From: Enterobacter sp. BIGb0383
GTDB lineage: Bacteria; Pseudomonadota; Gammaproteobacteria; Enterobacterales; Enterobacteriaceae
Direction: 5' to 3'
NCBI RefSeq assembly: GCF_003751845.1
Contig: NZ_RJKQ01000001.1
Span: 1,612,001 to 1,676,000 of the forward strand
DNA: 64,000 nt
A program made the position numbers and the translations under genes. The notes under the pieces are model-generated. The model saw nothing but the letters and a program-made list of their open reading frames with translations. It made no database searches and had not been told where the DNA came from. Below are positions 1-9,439 of this stretch, piece after piece. Within the stretch, counting starts at the first letter, position 1, and each line of letters opens with the position of its first letter.

Positions 1-2
1 GG

Positions 3-779
3 CAGTTTTCAGAGCGTGTCGCCTCACTCGTCAATTTCCTTCTGCAACTCAGGATGATGAGCCTACATAACGAACGTATCTCGGACATCGCGTTGCATGA
101 GTGTGAGGTTAAAAAACCGGAACTTTTAGTTGCAGAATCGGTGCCTCCTGTAGCGCTGGTTGCGCAAAACCTTGCCTACAGCTATGACAGTCAGTCAGCG
201 CCAGTGTTTAGCAATCTGACATTTTCCATTGAACCCGGTGAAAATGTAGCAATCACAGGTGCATCAGGTGCAGGGAAAACGACTCTTCTGAAAGTATTAA
301 GCGGTCTTTTTGAGACTGACAGTGGTCAGGTCAAAGTGAATGGTACTGATATTCAACAGCTGGGAGTAAATAATTATCATAAAATGATCGCCTGCGTTAT
401 GCAGGATGACAGATTATTTTCAGGTTCCATTCGTGAAAACATTTGCGGATTTGCAGAAACGACGGATGAAGAATGGATGATTGAGTGTGCCACCGCCAGC
501 TATATCCACGATACCATCGTAAAAATGCCTATGGGGTATGAAACATTGATCGGAGAATTAGGGGAAGGACTCTCTGGTGGGCAAAAGCAGCGTATTTTCA
601 TTGCCCGCGCACTATACCGAAAACCAGGAATTCTTTTTATGGATGAAGCAACCAGCTCCCTAGATAATGAGAGTGAGCGATATGTAAATGTCGCCATAAA
701 AAATATGAATATCACCAGGGTTATTATCGCACATCGCGAAACAACCCTTAGAACAGTCGAACGAATCATCCACATTTAA
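3..779 (+). CDS. mceG: Microcin ABC exporter (MceG/CvaB type), 5'-truncated by the window edge
   Basis: The frame is open from the first bases, so this is the C-terminal 258 residues of a larger gene. The family is a peptidase-containing ABC exporter that cleaves double-glycine-type leaders and exports class II microcins across the inner membrane with a membrane-fusion partner and TolC. The first ~35 residues (QLRMMSLHNERISDI) match the end of the transmembrane domain of CvaB/MceG proteins. The ATPase domain follows, with Walker A GASGAGKTT, signature LSGGQKQR, Walker B ILFMDEATSSLD and the H-loop IIAHRE. The N-terminal C39 peptidase and most membrane helices lie outside the window. It is followed 17 bp later by the immunity gene on the same strand, probably as one operon. 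The ATPase domain is intact; the exact name is by analogy with the E492 cluster. Confidence 0.88.
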   Translation, partial: QFSERVASLVNFLLQLRMMSLHNERISDIALHECEVKKPELLVAESVPPVALVAQNLAYSYDSQSAPVFSNLTFSIEPGENVAITGASGAGKTTLLKVLSGLFETDSGQVKVNGTDIQQLGVNNYHKMIACVMQDDRLFSGSIRENICGFAETTDEEWMIECATASYIHDTIVKMPMGYETLIGELGEGLSGGQKQRIFIARALYRKPGILFMDEATSSLDNESERYVNVAIKNMNITRVIIAHRETTLRTVERIIHI

Positions 780-796
780 TAAGGACTGGTAATATT

Positions 797-1072
797 ATGA
801 GCCTACTTGAATTTAGCTTTGGACCTGTATTCTTTACAATTATCGCTTTTGTAATTTTGTTGCGCAGCAGCCATGTTAAGTACAGGAAAGGTATCAAGCT
901 CCTGTTATCGATACCTTTATCGTTGTTTATCTGCTTTGCCTATCCCATGACAAAAGTGTACATAACGCACAGTTACACCTTTTTTGATGGGTTCTATTTA
1001 TTCTGTTTTATCGCTTTTTTGGGAGCAGTGGCTATAAATATTGTTATTTTTTTAATATGGAGTAATAAATGA
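797..1072 (+). CDS. mceB: Microcin immunity protein, MceB-like small membrane protein
   Basis: A 91-residue, strongly hydrophobic protein with about three predicted membrane helices (roughly residues 5-22, 36-53 and 63-87). By eye it resembles the microcin E492 immunity protein MceB over its whole length: shared features include the FGFSPVFF-type N-terminus (here FSFGPVFF), the ICFAYPMTKVYI stretch and the FYLFCFI segment. Its role would be to protect the producer at the inner membrane. A Shine-Dalgarno sequence (AAGGA) lies just upstream. Its stop codon overlaps the start of the microcin gene by four bases (ATGA), so the two are translationally coupled, as expected for an immunity-toxin pair. 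Similarity is from memory, not from a database search. Confidence 0.85.
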   Translation: MSLLEFSFGPVFFTIIAFVILLRSSHVKYRKGIKLLLSIPLSLFICFAYPMTKVYITHSYTFFDGFYLFCFIAFLGAVAINIVIFLIWSNK

Positions 1073-1377
1073 GAGAACTTAGCCAACAAGATTTAGTACT
1101 GGCCTTTGGTGCTGGAGATGCAAATTCTCAGCTTATCAGTGATATGGGCAATAATGCTGCATGGGGCGCAGGCCTTGGTGCTATCACCGGAGGCGGACCG
1201 GGTGCAGCAATAGGTGCCGTCGGCGGCGTCGTTCAAACTATCGGGCAGGGGTTAATTGACCACGGTCCGGTAAGTGTACCGGTTCCTGTCATGATTGGAC
1301 CCAGTTGGAATGGCAGTGGCGGCTGGAGTGGCGCTGGTTTTGGCAGCTCTTCAGGTGGTGCTGGCAGCGCTTCATAA
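1069..1377 (+). CDS. mceA: Class IIb (siderophore-type) microcin precursor, microcin E492-like
   Basis: A 102-residue bacteriocin precursor. The first 15 residues (MRELSQQDLVLAFGA) form a double-glycine-type leader almost identical to that of MceA, predicting a mature peptide of 87 residues starting GDANSQ. The core is rich in Gly and Ala (GAGLGAITGGGPGAAIGAVG), as expected for a membrane-inserting peptide. It shares GQGLIDHGPV and IGPSWNGSG with microcin E492. The C-terminus is Gly/Ser-rich and ends in Ser. In E492 the terminal Ser carries a glucosylated enterobactin derivative that allows uptake by catecholate siderophore receptors. The modification genes (mceC/D/I/J type) are not in the window and would lie to the left. 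The internal core and the tail differ from E492, so this is a variant rather than the same peptide. Confidence 0.92.
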   Translation: MRELSQQDLVLAFGAGDANSQLISDMGNNAAWGAGLGAITGGGPGAAIGAVGGVVQTIGQGLIDHGPVSVPVPVMIGPSWNGSGGWSGAGFGSSSGGAGSAS

Positions 1378-1414
1378 CGAATTTCACGACATGGGCACGA
1401 ATTTTTAAGCCTAT

Positions 1415-1465
1415 GAGCCTGTAAATGACCTTGCGCCACTCCTCCCTCATTTACAGGCTCTTTTT
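1415..1465 (+). terminator. Rho-independent terminator of the microcin operon
   Basis: A 14-bp perfect inverted repeat (GAGCCTGTAAATGA and its complement) with an 18-nt loop, followed by TTTTT on the + strand. It lies between the microcin gene and the convergent pdxK gene and isolates the two. Confidence 0.85.
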
Positions 1466-1492
1466 AACTCACTGAATGCTGGCCATCAAACA

Positions 1493-2332
1493 TTAACGTG
1501 GCGGCAAAATCAGCTCATCGTAGCCTTTCGCCAGCGTATGCTGCATCACTTCCGCCACCCGGTCTCCCGCACGACGTACCGCTTGATCCAGCGGAATGGA
1601 CTGCACCAGGGCGCTGACCAGCTCGGCGCAGAACAGATCGCCCGTGCCCTTTAAATCCGTTTCAATGCGCGGATGCGCGCTAATCTCTACGCCGTCCGTC
1701 GTGACCAGCACCACGTGAATACTGTCATCATCGCCCGCGACCGGCGCGCTGGTAATGGCAACCCATTTCAGGGTCGCGGACAGCAACCCACGGGCCGCGT
1801 CAATTGCGCTTTGCAGATCGCGACAGGGTCGACCGCTGATCACTTCCAGCTCAAAGACGTTGGGTGTGATCCCCTGCGCTAAAGGCAACAGATGCTGGCG
1901 GTAAGCCTCCGGGATCTCCGGCTTCACGTACACACCGCTATCCGTATCGCCAATCACCGGGTCGACCAGGATCAGCAGGTCCGGGTGGCTTTCCCGCAGA
2001 GACGTTAGCCACTGCGCCAGCAGGGCAATCTGACTGGCGCTGCCCATATAGCCCGCGGTAACCGCTTTTAGCTCGCGCAGCGCGTCACGTTCCGAAAGCG
2101 CCCGCAGGTAGCCGCTAAACCACTCATCCGGGATCACGCCGCCGTAGAAGGTATCGTAATGCGGCGTATTGCTGAACAGCACCGTCGGCACGGCGCTGAC
2201 GTTAAGCTGATGCTGGCGGATTGCCGGCACGGCAATGCTGTTGCCGACGCTGCCGTAAACCACCTGCGACTGGACGGCAACAATATCGGTCTGCTGCGCC
2301 CGGGTTTTATCCCTGAACAGGATCATCTCCAT
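1493..2332 (-). CDS. pdxK: Pyridoxine/pyridoxal/pyridoxamine kinase
   Basis: ATP-dependent kinase of the ribokinase superfamily that phosphorylates B6 vitamers in the salvage of pyridoxal 5'-phosphate. The 279-residue protein matches E. coli PdxK along its length: the substrate region [18 protein letters not shown], the [12 protein letters not shown] motif, VDPVIGD, and the anion-hole/catalytic [14 protein letters not shown] near the C-terminus. ATG start with GGAG at proper spacing. It lies 18 bp downstream of cysM on the same strand, whereas E. coli has yfeK and yfeS between them, so it may be partly cotranscribed with the cys operon here. The C-terminus ends at ILPPR and lacks the short tail of the E. 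coli protein. Confidence 0.95.
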   Translation of the reverse strand: MEMILFRDKTRAQQTDIVAVQSQVVYGSVGNSIAVPAIRQHQLNVSAVPTVLFSNTPHYDTFYGGVIPDEWFSGYLRALSERDALRELKAVTAGYMGSASQIALLAQWLTSLRESHPDLLILVDPVIGDTDSGVYVKPEIPEAYRQHLLPLAQGITPNVFELEVISGRPCRDLQSAIDAARGLLSATLKWVAITSAPVAGDDDSIHVVLVTTDGVEISAHPRIETDLKGTGDLFCAELVSALVQSIPLDQAVRRAGDRVAEVMQHTLAKGYDELILPPR

Positions 2333-2350
2333 CGTGCACTCCTTACCGGG

Positions 2351-3265
2351 TTAAATCCCCGCTCCCTGACTGTAACTCTCTTCACCAAACACGCCGGTTG
2401 AGAGGTAGCGGTCACCGCGATCGCAAATAATCGCTACCACCACCGCACCGGGGTTATCCCGCGCCACGCGTAGCGCACCGGCCACCGCGCCGCCGGAACT
2501 GACGCCGCAGAAAATGCCTTCCCGCACCGCCAGATCGCGCATGGTATTTTCCGCCTCGCGCTGATGGATATCCAGCACCTTATCAACCAGCGACGCGTCG
2601 AAGATGCCCGGCAGATAGTCCGGCGACCAGCGGCGAATACCGGGAATATTGCTCCCCTCTTCCGGCTGCAGACCGACGATAGTCACCGGGCGGCTCTGCT
2701 CACGCAGAAAGCGGGAGACGCCGGTAATGGTGCCGGTAGTGCCCATGCTGGAGACAAAATGGGTGATTTTACCCTGCGTCTGCTGCCAGATTTCAGGCCC
2801 GGTGGTGGTGTAGTGCGCCAGCGGGTTGTCGGGGTTATTAAACTGATCCAGCACCCGGCCTTCACCGCGTGCGGCCATGGCGAGGGCCAGATCGCGTGCG
2901 CCCTCCATACCGCCCTGCTCTTTGCTGACCAGCACCAGTTCGGCTCCGTAGGCGCGCATGGCCGCCCGGCGCTCCTGGCTCATATTGTCCGGCATCAGCA
3001 GCTTCATGCGGTAACCTTTCATCGCCGCAATCATCGCCAGCGCGATACCGGTATTGCCGCTGGTGGCTTCGATCAGCGTGTCGCCCGGTGTAATTTCACC
3101 GCGTTTTTCCGCCTGCAGGATCATCGACAGCGCGGCCCGGTCTTTGACCGACCCGGCCGGGTTATTGCCTTCCAGCTTGACCCAGATTTCACTGCCGTTG
3201 TCCGGCGACAGACGCTGAAGTTTGACCAGCGGGGTATGACCAATGGTGTGTTCGAGTGTGTGCAC
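2351..3265 (-). CDS. cysM: Cysteine synthase B (O-acetylserine sulfhydrylase B)
   Basis: PLP enzyme that makes cysteine from O-acetylserine and sulfide, and S-sulfocysteine from thiosulfate; the latter fits its place at the end of the sulfate/thiosulfate transport operon. 304 residues, E. coli length. The PLP lysine is Lys41 in NPAGSVKDRAA; the phosphate-binding loop GTTGTITGV and the substrate loop EATSGNTG are intact. The start codon is GTG (3263-3265), giving the normal family N-terminus HTLEHTIGHTPLVKL; an upstream in-frame extension would be out of family. Last gene of cysPTWAM, separated from cysA by a REP-like repeat. Confidence 0.95.
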   Translation of the reverse strand: MHTLEHTIGHTPLVKLQRLSPDNGSEIWVKLEGNNPAGSVKDRAALSMILQAEKRGEITPGDTLIEATSGNTGIALAMIAAMKGYRMKLLMPDNMSQERRAAMRAYGAELVLVSKEQGGMEGARDLALAMAARGEGRVLDQFNNPDNPLAHYTTTGPEIWQQTQGKITHFVSSMGTTGTITGVSRFLREQSRPVTIVGLQPEEGSNIPGIRRWSPDYLPGIFDASLVDKVLDIHQREAENTMRDLAVREGIFCGVSSGGAVAGALRVARDNPGAVVVAIICDRGDRYLSTGVFGEESYSQGAGI

Positions 3266-3284
3266 GTTTTAATCCAATAAAAAA

Positions 3285-3360
3285 GCCCGGTCGCGTGTCG
3301 CTTACCGGGCCTACAGACTTTATTATTTTGTCGGCCGGGCCAGCTCAGGGCCACCCGGCG
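3285..3360. repeat. REP/BIME-like pair of palindromes between cysA and cysM
   Basis: Two imperfect GC-rich palindromes lie in the 117-bp cysA-cysM gap: GCCCGGT...ACCGGGCCTAC (3285-3314) and GGCCGGGCC...GGCCACCCGGC (3331-3359). This is the form of enterobacterial REP elements arranged as a BIME inside an operon. Such elements can stabilise upstream mRNA and lower expression of the distal gene (cysM). Confidence 0.65.
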
Positions 3361-3382
3361 TAAACCTCGTCAGATAAACCTA

Positions 3383-4477
3383 TCAGGCCGACTCGGCGAG
3401 GGCAAGCTCCTCAGGGGATTCAATCCGCACGGTGCCGTTATACAGCCGGGCATTCTGCAGGCCAACAAACAGCCGATCGCCGCGCTGGGGAACGTTATCA
3501 TCGCGGAATACCACGTTGATGGGCTCCTCATACCAGCCAAGCGGCTGCACCACCAGATGGGTATAGTGCCCCTTCGGACTGGCCTCCAGCACCTGCACCG
3601 GCAGCGGCGCATCAAGACTGGTGCGGCGGCTGATATCCACTTCCCACGGACGCAGGAACAGATCCACCGGTCCCTGATATGACGGCGTATAGCCCAGCGG
3701 CCAGCGGTGTGCGCCAACGTGGAACTGCCCGCCGCGCACGGTACCTTTCAGGCGATTGACCTCGCCCATAAACTCCAGCACAAAGCGGGTGGCCGGTTCG
3801 CGCCAGACGCGTTCCGGAGCGTCAACCTGCTCGATATTGCCCTGGCTCATCACCACCACCCGGTCGGCCACTTCCATCGCCTCTTCCTGGTCATGGGTCA
3901 CAAAGACGCTGGTAAACTTCAGCTCTTCATGCAGCTGACGCAGCCAGCGGCGCAGCTCTTTACGCACCTGCGCATCCAGCGCGCCGAAAGGCTCATCCAG
4001 CAGCAGGATCTGCGGCTCAACCGCCAGGGCGCGCGCCAGCGCCACGCGCTGTTTCTGGCCCCCGGAAAGCTGCGCCGGGAAGCGATCGGCCAGATGGGCC
4101 AGCTGCACCATCTCCAGCAGCTGGGTTACTTTCGCTTTGATCGTCGCCGAATTGGGACGTTCACGACGCGGCAGCACCGTCAGGCCAAAGGCGATATTGT
4201 CGAATACGGTCATATGGCGGAACAGGGCATAGTGCTGGAACACAAAGCCCACTTTACGCTCGCGGGCGTGCAGACGACTGACGTCGGTGCCGTGGAAGCG
4301 GATATTGCCGCTGGTCTGGTTCTCCAGGCCGGCGATAATACGCAGCAGCGTGGTTTTTCCGGAGCCGGACGGCCCCAGCAGCGCGACCATCTGCCCGGAA
4401 GGGATATCCAGCGAGATATCATTCAGCACCTGGGTGCGACCAAAAGACTTCTTAATGCTGGCAATCTCAATGCTCAT
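3383..4477 (-). CDS. cysA: Sulfate/thiosulfate ABC transporter ATP-binding protein
   Basis: ATPase subunit that powers sulfate and thiosulfate uptake with CysT and CysW. 364 residues. Walker A is [11 protein letters not shown] (about residues 35-45), the Q-loop follows, the signature is LSGGQKQR, Walker B is [12 protein letters not shown] and the H-loop is [12 protein letters not shown]. The C-terminal ~110 residues form the TOBE-like regulatory domain of the CysA/MalK type. It overlaps the end of cysW by 11 bp, showing translational coupling in cysPTWAM. Confidence 0.96.
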   Translation of the reverse strand: MSIEIASIKKSFGRTQVLNDISLDIPSGQMVALLGPSGSGKTTLLRIIAGLENQTSGNIRFHGTDVSRLHARERKVGFVFQHYALFRHMTVFDNIAFGLTVLPRRERPNSATIKAKVTQLLEMVQLAHLADRFPAQLSGGQKQRVALARALAVEPQILLLDEPFGALDAQVRKELRRWLRQLHEELKFTSVFVTHDQEEAMEVADRVVVMSQGNIEQVDAPERVWREPATRFVLEFMGEVNRLKGTVRGGQFHVGAHRWPLGYTPSYQGPVDLFLRPWEVDISRRTSLDAPLPVQVLEASPKGHYTHLVVQPLGWYEEPINVVFRDDNVPQRGDRLFVGLQNARLYNGTVRIESPEELALAESA

Positions 4478-5342
4478 GATTTCCCTCCTGATGCGCGCGT
4501 TTTTCCTGATTTTCCAGACGCCACTGCACCATACTCTTTAAAAACAGGGTCAAAATTGCCATCAGCGTTAACAGCGCGGCGGCGGTAAAGGAGCCGACCG
4601 TGTTGTAATCCTGCTCCAGCAGTTCAATCTGCAGCGGTAGCGACAGGGTTTCGCCGCGGATAGAGCCGGACACCACCGACACCGCGCCAAACTCACCAAT
4701 CGCTCGGGCGTTGGTCAGCACCACGCCATACAGCAGCGCCCAGCGGATATTCGGCAGCGTGACGCGGCGGAACATCTGCCAGCCGGATGCGCCGAGCAGA
4801 ATCGCCGCCTCGTCTTCATGGCTGCCCTGGCTTAGCATCACCGGCACCAGCTCGCGCACCACAAACGGACAGGTCACAAAGATGGTGACCAGCACCATGC
4901 CGGGCCAGGCAAACATGATCTGCAGATTGTGTTCGTCCAGCCAGCCGCCCAGCGGGCCGTTGGAGCCGTAGAACAGCAGGTAAACCAGACCCGCGACAAC
5001 CGGTGAGACGGCAAACGGGATATCCAGCAGGGTCAGCAGCAGCTGACGGCCCGGGAAGTTAAAGCGCGTCACCAGCCAGGCCAACAGCGTACCGAAGACC
5101 AGGTTTATCGGGACGCTGATCAGGGCAATCAGCACCGTCAGCCAGATGGCGTGGAGCATATCCGGGTCGCTGAGGTTCTGCAGCACCGGCGCCAGCCCTT
5201 TGCTGAAGGCCTGAACGAAGATATAGACCATAGGGGCAACCAGGATAAACGCCGATACCAGCATCCCGGTGCCAATCAGAAACCATTTTCCCCAGTTGAT
5301 ACGGGGCGCGTCATAACGCTTCAATTGAGTAACTTCCGCCAT
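4467..5342 (-). CDS. cysW: Sulfate/thiosulfate ABC transporter permease CysW
   Basis: Inner-membrane permease subunit, 291 residues, with about six membrane helices and the BPD-transport EAA loop ([20 protein letters not shown]) that docks on CysA. Pairs with CysT. The stop overlaps cysA and the start overlaps the cysT stop by one base. N-terminal cytoplasmic segment of ~20 residues as in E. coli CysW. Confidence 0.95.
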   Translation of the reverse strand: MAEVTQLKRYDAPRINWGKWFLIGTGMLVSAFILVAPMVYIFVQAFSKGLAPVLQNLSDPDMLHAIWLTVLIALISVPINLVFGTLLAWLVTRFNFPGRQLLLTLLDIPFAVSPVVAGLVYLLFYGSNGPLGGWLDEHNLQIMFAWPGMVLVTIFVTCPFVVRELVPVMLSQGSHEDEAAILLGASGWQMFRRVTLPNIRWALLYGVVLTNARAIGEFGAVSVVSGSIRGETLSLPLQIELLEQDYNTVGSFTAAALLTLMAILTLFLKSMVQWRLENQEKRAHQEGNHEH

Positions 5343-6175
5343 TAGTGACCTACCACACGCCGACCAAAGCGACTTTGTAACGTGTTAATGGAAAACAGCA
5401 GCAGCAGCGAGGCCGCCAGGATCACCGAGGCGATGGCGCTCGCCGCCGGATAATCAAACTCCTGCAGGCGCACAAAGATCATCAGAGAGGTAACCTCCGT
5501 TTTCCACGCGATATTCCCGGCGATAAAAATCACCGCGCCGAACTCGCCGAGGCTGCGGGTAAAGGAGAGCGCCACACCGGCCATCAGCGCCGGAGAAAGT
5601 TCAGGCAGCACCACTTTGCAAAAGCTCTGGATACGCGTCGCGCCAAGCGTTTCCGCCGCTTCTTCATATTCCGGTCCCAGCTCTTCCAGCACCGGCTGTA
5701 CGGTACGCACCACAAACGGAATACTGGTAAAGGCCATCGCTACCGCGATCCCCAGCCAGGTATAGGTCACTTTAATGTCGAAATGCGCCAGCCACTGGCC
5801 GTAAAAGCCGTTGACGGAAAACAGGGACGCCAGGGTCAGGCCCGCGACCGCGGTCGGCAGGGCAAACGGCAGGTCCATCAGCGCATCAAGCAGCGTCCGG
5901 CCCGGGAAACGATAGCGGGTAAGGATCCACGCCATCAGCAGGCCGAAGACGCCGTTAAAAATAGAGGCCACAAACGCGGAGAGCAGCGTCACTTTATAGG
6001 CCGCCACCACCTGAGGGTTGGTGACAACCTCCCAGTACTGGGACCAGCTCATCTCTGAGAGCTGCATCACCAGCGCGCTCAGCGGCAGCAGCAGGACCAG
6101 GCAAACAAACAGTAAACTGGTGCCCAGGCTCAGGGTAAAGCCGGGCAGCACACGTTTAGTCGATCCAGAAAACAT
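5342..6175 (-). CDS. cysT: Sulfate/thiosulfate ABC transporter permease CysT (CysU)
   Basis: Second permease subunit, 277 residues, with about six membrane helices and the EAA loop (EEAAETLGATRIQSFCKVVLP). FxxSLG motifs near the N-terminus fit CysT. It follows cysP with one-base overlap and is overlapped by cysW. Forms the CysT-CysW channel that receives ligand from periplasmic CysP (thiosulfate) or Sbp (sulfate). Confidence 0.95.
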   Translation of the reverse strand: MFSGSTKRVLPGFTLSLGTSLLFVCLVLLLPLSALVMQLSEMSWSQYWEVVTNPQVVAAYKVTLLSAFVASIFNGVFGLLMAWILTRYRFPGRTLLDALMDLPFALPTAVAGLTLASLFSVNGFYGQWLAHFDIKVTYTWLGIAVAMAFTSIPFVVRTVQPVLEELGPEYEEAAETLGATRIQSFCKVVLPELSPALMAGVALSFTRSLGEFGAVIFIAGNIAWKTEVTSLMIFVRLQEFDYPAASAIASVILAASLLLLFSINTLQSRFGRRVVGH

Positions 6176-7191
6176 TACTTACGCCCCGCCGCCAGCAGCT
6201 TGTCCAGCTCGCCGCCGCTGTTAAAGTGGGTTTTCATCACTTCCGGCCAGCTGCCGAAGCGGTCTTCCACGCGGAACAGTTCGGTCTGCGGGAATTTATC
6301 CTGCAGCTTGTTCATCACTTCCGGGTTATTCACACGGTAGTAGTAATCGGTAATGATGGTCTGCGCCTGCGGGCTATAGAGGTAGTTAAGATAGGCCTTC
6401 GCCGCTTTTTCCGTACCGTTCGCCGCAATATTTTTATCGACCCAGGCAACCGGGAATTCCGCCAGAATATTGGTTTTCGGGATCACCACTTCAAAGCCCT
6501 GGGCTTCATACTGCTTGCGGATGTTATTCACTTCCGACTCGAAACTTATCAGCACATCGCCCAGGCCGCGCTCGGCGAAGGTGGTGGTCGCCCCACGGCC
6601 GCCGGTATCGAACACTTCAACGTTCTTCAGGAACTGGGTCATAAACTTTTCGGTTTTGGCTTTATCGCCGCCGTCCGCTTTGTCAGCCGCACCCCAGGCT
6701 GCCAGATAGGTGTAACGGGCGTTGCCGGAGGTTTTTGGATTCGGGAAAATCAGCTTCACGTCGGAGCGCACCAGATCGTTCCAGTCGTGGATATTCTTCG
6801 GGTTCCCTTTGCGCACCAGGAAGCCCATGGTGGAGTAGAACGGCGAGCTGTTATTCGGCAAACGGCTCTGCCAGTCCGCCGGGAGAAGCTTGCCTTTATC
6901 GTGCAGGATCTGCACGTCGGTAATCTGGTTATAAGTTACAACGTCGGCTTTTAAGCCCTGCAGAATCGCCAGCGCCTGCTTGGATGAACCGGCATGTGAC
7001 TGTTTAATCGTCAGTTTATCGCCGCCGTTCTCTTGCGCCCACTGCTGCTCAAAAGGCGTATTAAGGGCGGCAAACAGCTCGCGGGAGACGTCGTAAGAGC
7101 TGTTCAGCAGCTCGGTTGCCTGCGCCTGCGCGACCAGCAGGACAGACGCTGCCAGTACCAGGTAACCTTTTTTCAGTGATTTAACGGCCAT
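6175..7191 (-). CDS. cysP: Thiosulfate-binding periplasmic protein
   Basis: Periplasmic solute-binding protein of the sulfate/thiosulfate importer, 338 residues. A Sec signal peptide is visible: basic MAVKSLKKG, a hydrophobic core, then a cleavage site after AQAQA before TELLNSSYD. The ligand-binding motifs [18 protein letters not shown] and [17 protein letters not shown] are those of the CysP/Sbp family. First gene of cysPTWAM, directly downstream of a CysB-type promoter. Confidence 0.95.
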   Translation of the reverse strand: MAVKSLKKGYLVLAASVLLVAQAQATELLNSSYDVSRELFAALNTPFEQQWAQENGGDKLTIKQSHAGSSKQALAILQGLKADVVTYNQITDVQILHDKGKLLPADWQSRLPNNSSPFYSTMGFLVRKGNPKNIHDWNDLVRSDVKLIFPNPKTSGNARYTYLAAWGAADKADGGDKAKTEKFMTQFLKNVEVFDTGGRGATTTFAERGLGDVLISFESEVNNIRKQYEAQGFEVVIPKTNILAEFPVAWVDKNIAANGTEKAAKAYLNYLYSPQAQTIITDYYYRVNNPEVMNKLQDKFPQTELFRVEDRFGSWPEVMKTHFNSGGELDKLLAAGRK

Positions 7192-7228
7192 TGCGCACCC
7201 TTAATTAATATGATGACTCTCTGAGCAT

Positions 7229-7295
7229 GATATTTATAACGGACGCGAAAGCAGTAACGGTTTTATATACCGTTTGGTGATTTGCAAGTTAAAAA
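7229..7295 (-). promoter_or_regulatory. cysP promoter and CysB activator region
   Basis: On the minus strand, 40-105 bp before cysP, the sequence contains ACCAAACGGTATATAAAACC and, further down, CGTTATAAATATCATG. By memory this is nearly the E. coli cysP promoter, where CysB with N-acetylserine binds just upstream of a weak -35. The -10 element is TATAAAT (7232-7238). No good -35 hexamer is seen, as expected for an activator-dependent promoter. Confidence 0.7.
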
Positions 7296-7355
7296 GAGAA
7301 TAAGCCGATGGGGGTAGATGCCCTCTCAGGACAAGAGGGCAAAAGCAGAAGAGGC

Positions 7356-8255
7356 TTACAGCGCCAGCAGTCGCTCGACGGACGGCGCGAAGTAATAGCC
7401 GCCGGTTACCGGACGGGTGAAGCGCAGCATCGCATCGCGTTTACCGTCCGTATCGCCGAACATGCTCAGCAGCTGCTGCTCGATGTTGTACAGACGGGCG
7501 CAGTAGGCGCAGAAGTAGAGGCCGTTTGTTCCGCTGGCAGTGCCGTAAGGCAGGCTCTGGCGGACAATCTTCAGGCCTTTACCCTCTTCTTTCAGGTCGA
7601 CACGGGTCAGATGCGAGGTGACCGGACGGGCGTCGCCGTCAATCTCGTCGTTGGCCTCTTTGGTACGGCCGATCATCATTTCCTGCTCTTCGACCTTCAT
7701 GCGGTTAAGCTGCTTCAGGTTGTGCTCCCAGCGCTGGACCAGCACATAGCTGCCGCCCGCATCGATGCCGTCCTTAATGACCGCCACGTCACGGCGTTTT
7801 TCGTCGCCCGCCGGGTTTTCGGTGCCGTCAACAAAGCCGCTCAGATCGCGATCTTCCACCCAGCGGAAACCGTGGGTCTCTTCCTGGACCGTCAGGGCAT
7901 CGCCAAACGCCACCAGCGCGGCTTGAGCGATTGAGAAATTCACGTCGTGACGCAGGGAGAGGATGTGGATCAGCACGTCATGCTGGGTCGCCGCCGCCAG
8001 GCCTTTGCCGTAGGCCGGGAAGTCCTTCAGTTCGTCGGCACCTTCGCCCGCGCTCAGCTGTTTCCAGAGCGTATTGCCAAAGGCCACCACCGCACCGGCC
8101 TGCGCGTCGGGAAACCGCGCCTGCAGCCCGCCGAGGCTGTCGATAAATACGCGGCAGCCTGCACGCAGGGCGTCGATATCGCCCGTCAGGGTTGCTTCAA
8201 TCCAAATCGCCGCACGGCAATGCTCGGGCAAAATGCCGCTCTGAACCTGAGACAT
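7356..8255 (-). CDS. yfeX: Dyp-type haem peroxidase YfeX
   Basis: Cytoplasmic dye-decolorising-type peroxidase, 299 residues, reported to oxidise porphyrinogens; a haem de-chelating role has been claimed and disputed. The hallmark GFVDGTENP motif (distal Asp and substrate loop) is present, as is the proximal-histidine region [11 protein letters not shown] and the downstream arginine segment [14 protein letters not shown]. No signal peptide. ATG start with GGAG spacing. Separated from upstream yfeY by a terminator hairpin, so it probably has its own promoter. Confidence 0.93.
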   Translation of the reverse strand: MSQVQSGILPEHCRAAIWIEATLTGDIDALRAGCRVFIDSLGGLQARFPDAQAGAVVAFGNTLWKQLSAGEGADELKDFPAYGKGLAAATQHDVLIHILSLRHDVNFSIAQAALVAFGDALTVQEETHGFRWVEDRDLSGFVDGTENPAGDEKRRDVAVIKDGIDAGGSYVLVQRWEHNLKQLNRMKVEEQEMMIGRTKEANDEIDGDARPVTSHLTRVDLKEEGKGLKIVRQSLPYGTASGTNGLYFCAYCARLYNIEQQLLSMFGDTDGKRDAMLRFTRPVTGGYYFAPSVERLLAL

Positions 8256-8271
8256 GACTTCACTTCTCCTG

Positions 8272-8299
8272 AAAAAAAGATGCCACGCAACCGTGGCAT
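8272..8299 (-). terminator. Terminator between yfeY and yfeX
   Basis: Stem TGCCACG/CGTGGCA (8281-8298) followed on the minus strand by a run of seven T. It sits just before the yfeX ribosome-binding site and would end yfeY transcripts. Confidence 0.65.
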
Positions 8300-8353
8300 T
8301 GATGGGCGCTATTCTACCCGTTTTTTCAGCGAAGCGATTTGTTTGAAAGCAAA

Positions 8354-8929
8354 TTATCGCTGCCAGATAATTTTGCTGATGGTCCAGTTTTTCAGGGTGT
8401 CATCCGGCGGCATCAGGCCCTGCGGTCCGCGCCAGTCGCCGCTGAACAGATAGCTGATATGCTGGCTATAGGGCGCTTTACAGAGCACCGAACCGATATC
8501 GTCCCCGGTCGCGCTGACGCAGTGGCCAAACGCCTTACCAAAAACATCGCTGAACGGCGTCCCGATTTTAACGTCGCTGGCGGTGGCAATCCCCTCCTCC
8601 AGTACATCGATACGGCTTACGGTTCCGCTCTCACCGTTAATCACCAGCGCGACCTTGTCGTCTTTCAGCGCTTCAAAATAGCGCACGATTTTACCGTCGG
8701 CGGTTTTCATCCCGCTGCGCAGACGGTAGTCGCCGTCCAGCGCATCGTTGAGGGCGCTCTCTTCCAGCGCCGTCGTTGACGTCAGCGCCCCGACGCCCTG
8801 CTCGCTAACTTCCGTCGACGAACCGAACCAGTTCCAGGGATTGGCCGCAGACCAGTTAACGGCGGAGAGCGTGGAGCAGCCGCCTAAGGCCAGCGGCAGC
8901 GCGCAGACAAGTAAACGCAGCGATTTCAT
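8354..8929 (-). CDS. yfeY: RpoE-regulated lipoprotein YfeY
   Basis: A 191-residue envelope lipoprotein. The signal peptide ends in a lipobox LALGGC with the lipidated cysteine at residue 18, followed by STLS, which predicts outer-membrane sorting. The rest (DUF1131 type in E. coli YfeY) has no catalytic motif I recognise. In E. coli it belongs to the sigma-E envelope-stress regulon. Upstream, GGAAC (8971-8975) and TTGAA (around 8950) lie at roughly sigma-E spacing but match the consensus poorly. Function unknown. Confidence 0.88.
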   Translation of the reverse strand: MKSLRLLVCALPLALGGCSTLSAVNWSAANPWNWFGSSTEVSEQGVGALTSTTALEESALNDALDGDYRLRSGMKTADGKIVRYFEALKDDKVALVINGESGTVSRIDVLEEGIATASDVKIGTPFSDVFGKAFGHCVSATGDDIGSVLCKAPYSQHISYLFSGDWRGPQGLMPPDDTLKNWTISKIIWQR

Positions 8930-8989
8930 TCAGACTTCCTTTTAATTTATTCAACGCCTGTTGGAGTCCCGTTCCGGGAAAAAGTGCCC

Positions 8990-9439
8990 TTAATCTGCAC
9001 TGACCCGAAACGCGGCGCGTAAACGCGGGTTGCTGCCAAGCCACCAGAGCGCAAAAAGATCCAGCCCCAGCAGCGTCAGCCCCATGCCCGAGAGCGGCTC
9101 TCCGTTGAGCCACATCAGCGGCAGCCACAATAGCTGGGCCAGCTGCGCCACCAGCAGCAGCGGATAAAATGCGGCCCACAGACGCGGATAGCCGTGACGG
9201 CGACCGCTCAGCAGAAAAGCCAGCACCGCAGGCACGCCGGGCAGCAGGCCAAACCAGAAGTTATCGTGGTCGGGATAGAAAAGGGTCAGCAGTGCATTAC
9301 CGCTATCGCGGGACGCGCTGGCAATGGCAAACAGCACCCAGGTACGCGCCTGTAGCAACAGGACGCCCCAAAACAGCACCGGCAAACGCAGACGCCCGTG
9401 AGCATCGTAGTCGGACGGCAGAAACTCAGTACTCTTCAT
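8990..9439 (-). CDS. yfeZ: Inner-membrane protein YfeZ (DUF2919)
   Basis: 149-residue membrane protein with about four hydrophobic segments (residues ~20-40, 60-77, 86-108 and 118-135). Matches E. coli YfeZ in place and general pattern; no known function. Its start overlaps the end of ypeA by 14 bp on the same strand, so ypeA-yfeZ are probably coupled. Confidence 0.85.
   Translation of the reverse strand: MKSTEFLPSDYDAHGRLRLPVLFWGVLLLQARTWVLFAIASASRDSGNALLTLFYPDHDNFWFGLLPGVPAVLAFLLSGRRHGYPRLWAAFYPLLLVAQLAQLLWLPLMWLNGEPLSGMGLTLLGLDLFALWWLGSNPRLRAAFRVSAD

Noticed and set aside
3707-4588. Long open frame opposite cysA
   Set aside because: Antisense shadow of a GC-rich gene; low-complexity His/Gln/Arg composition and no ribosome-binding site or family.
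8949-8975. Sigma-E promoter for yfeY
   Set aside because: GGAAC is present, but the rest of the -35 and the -10 fit poorly; it is mentioned only in the gene entry.
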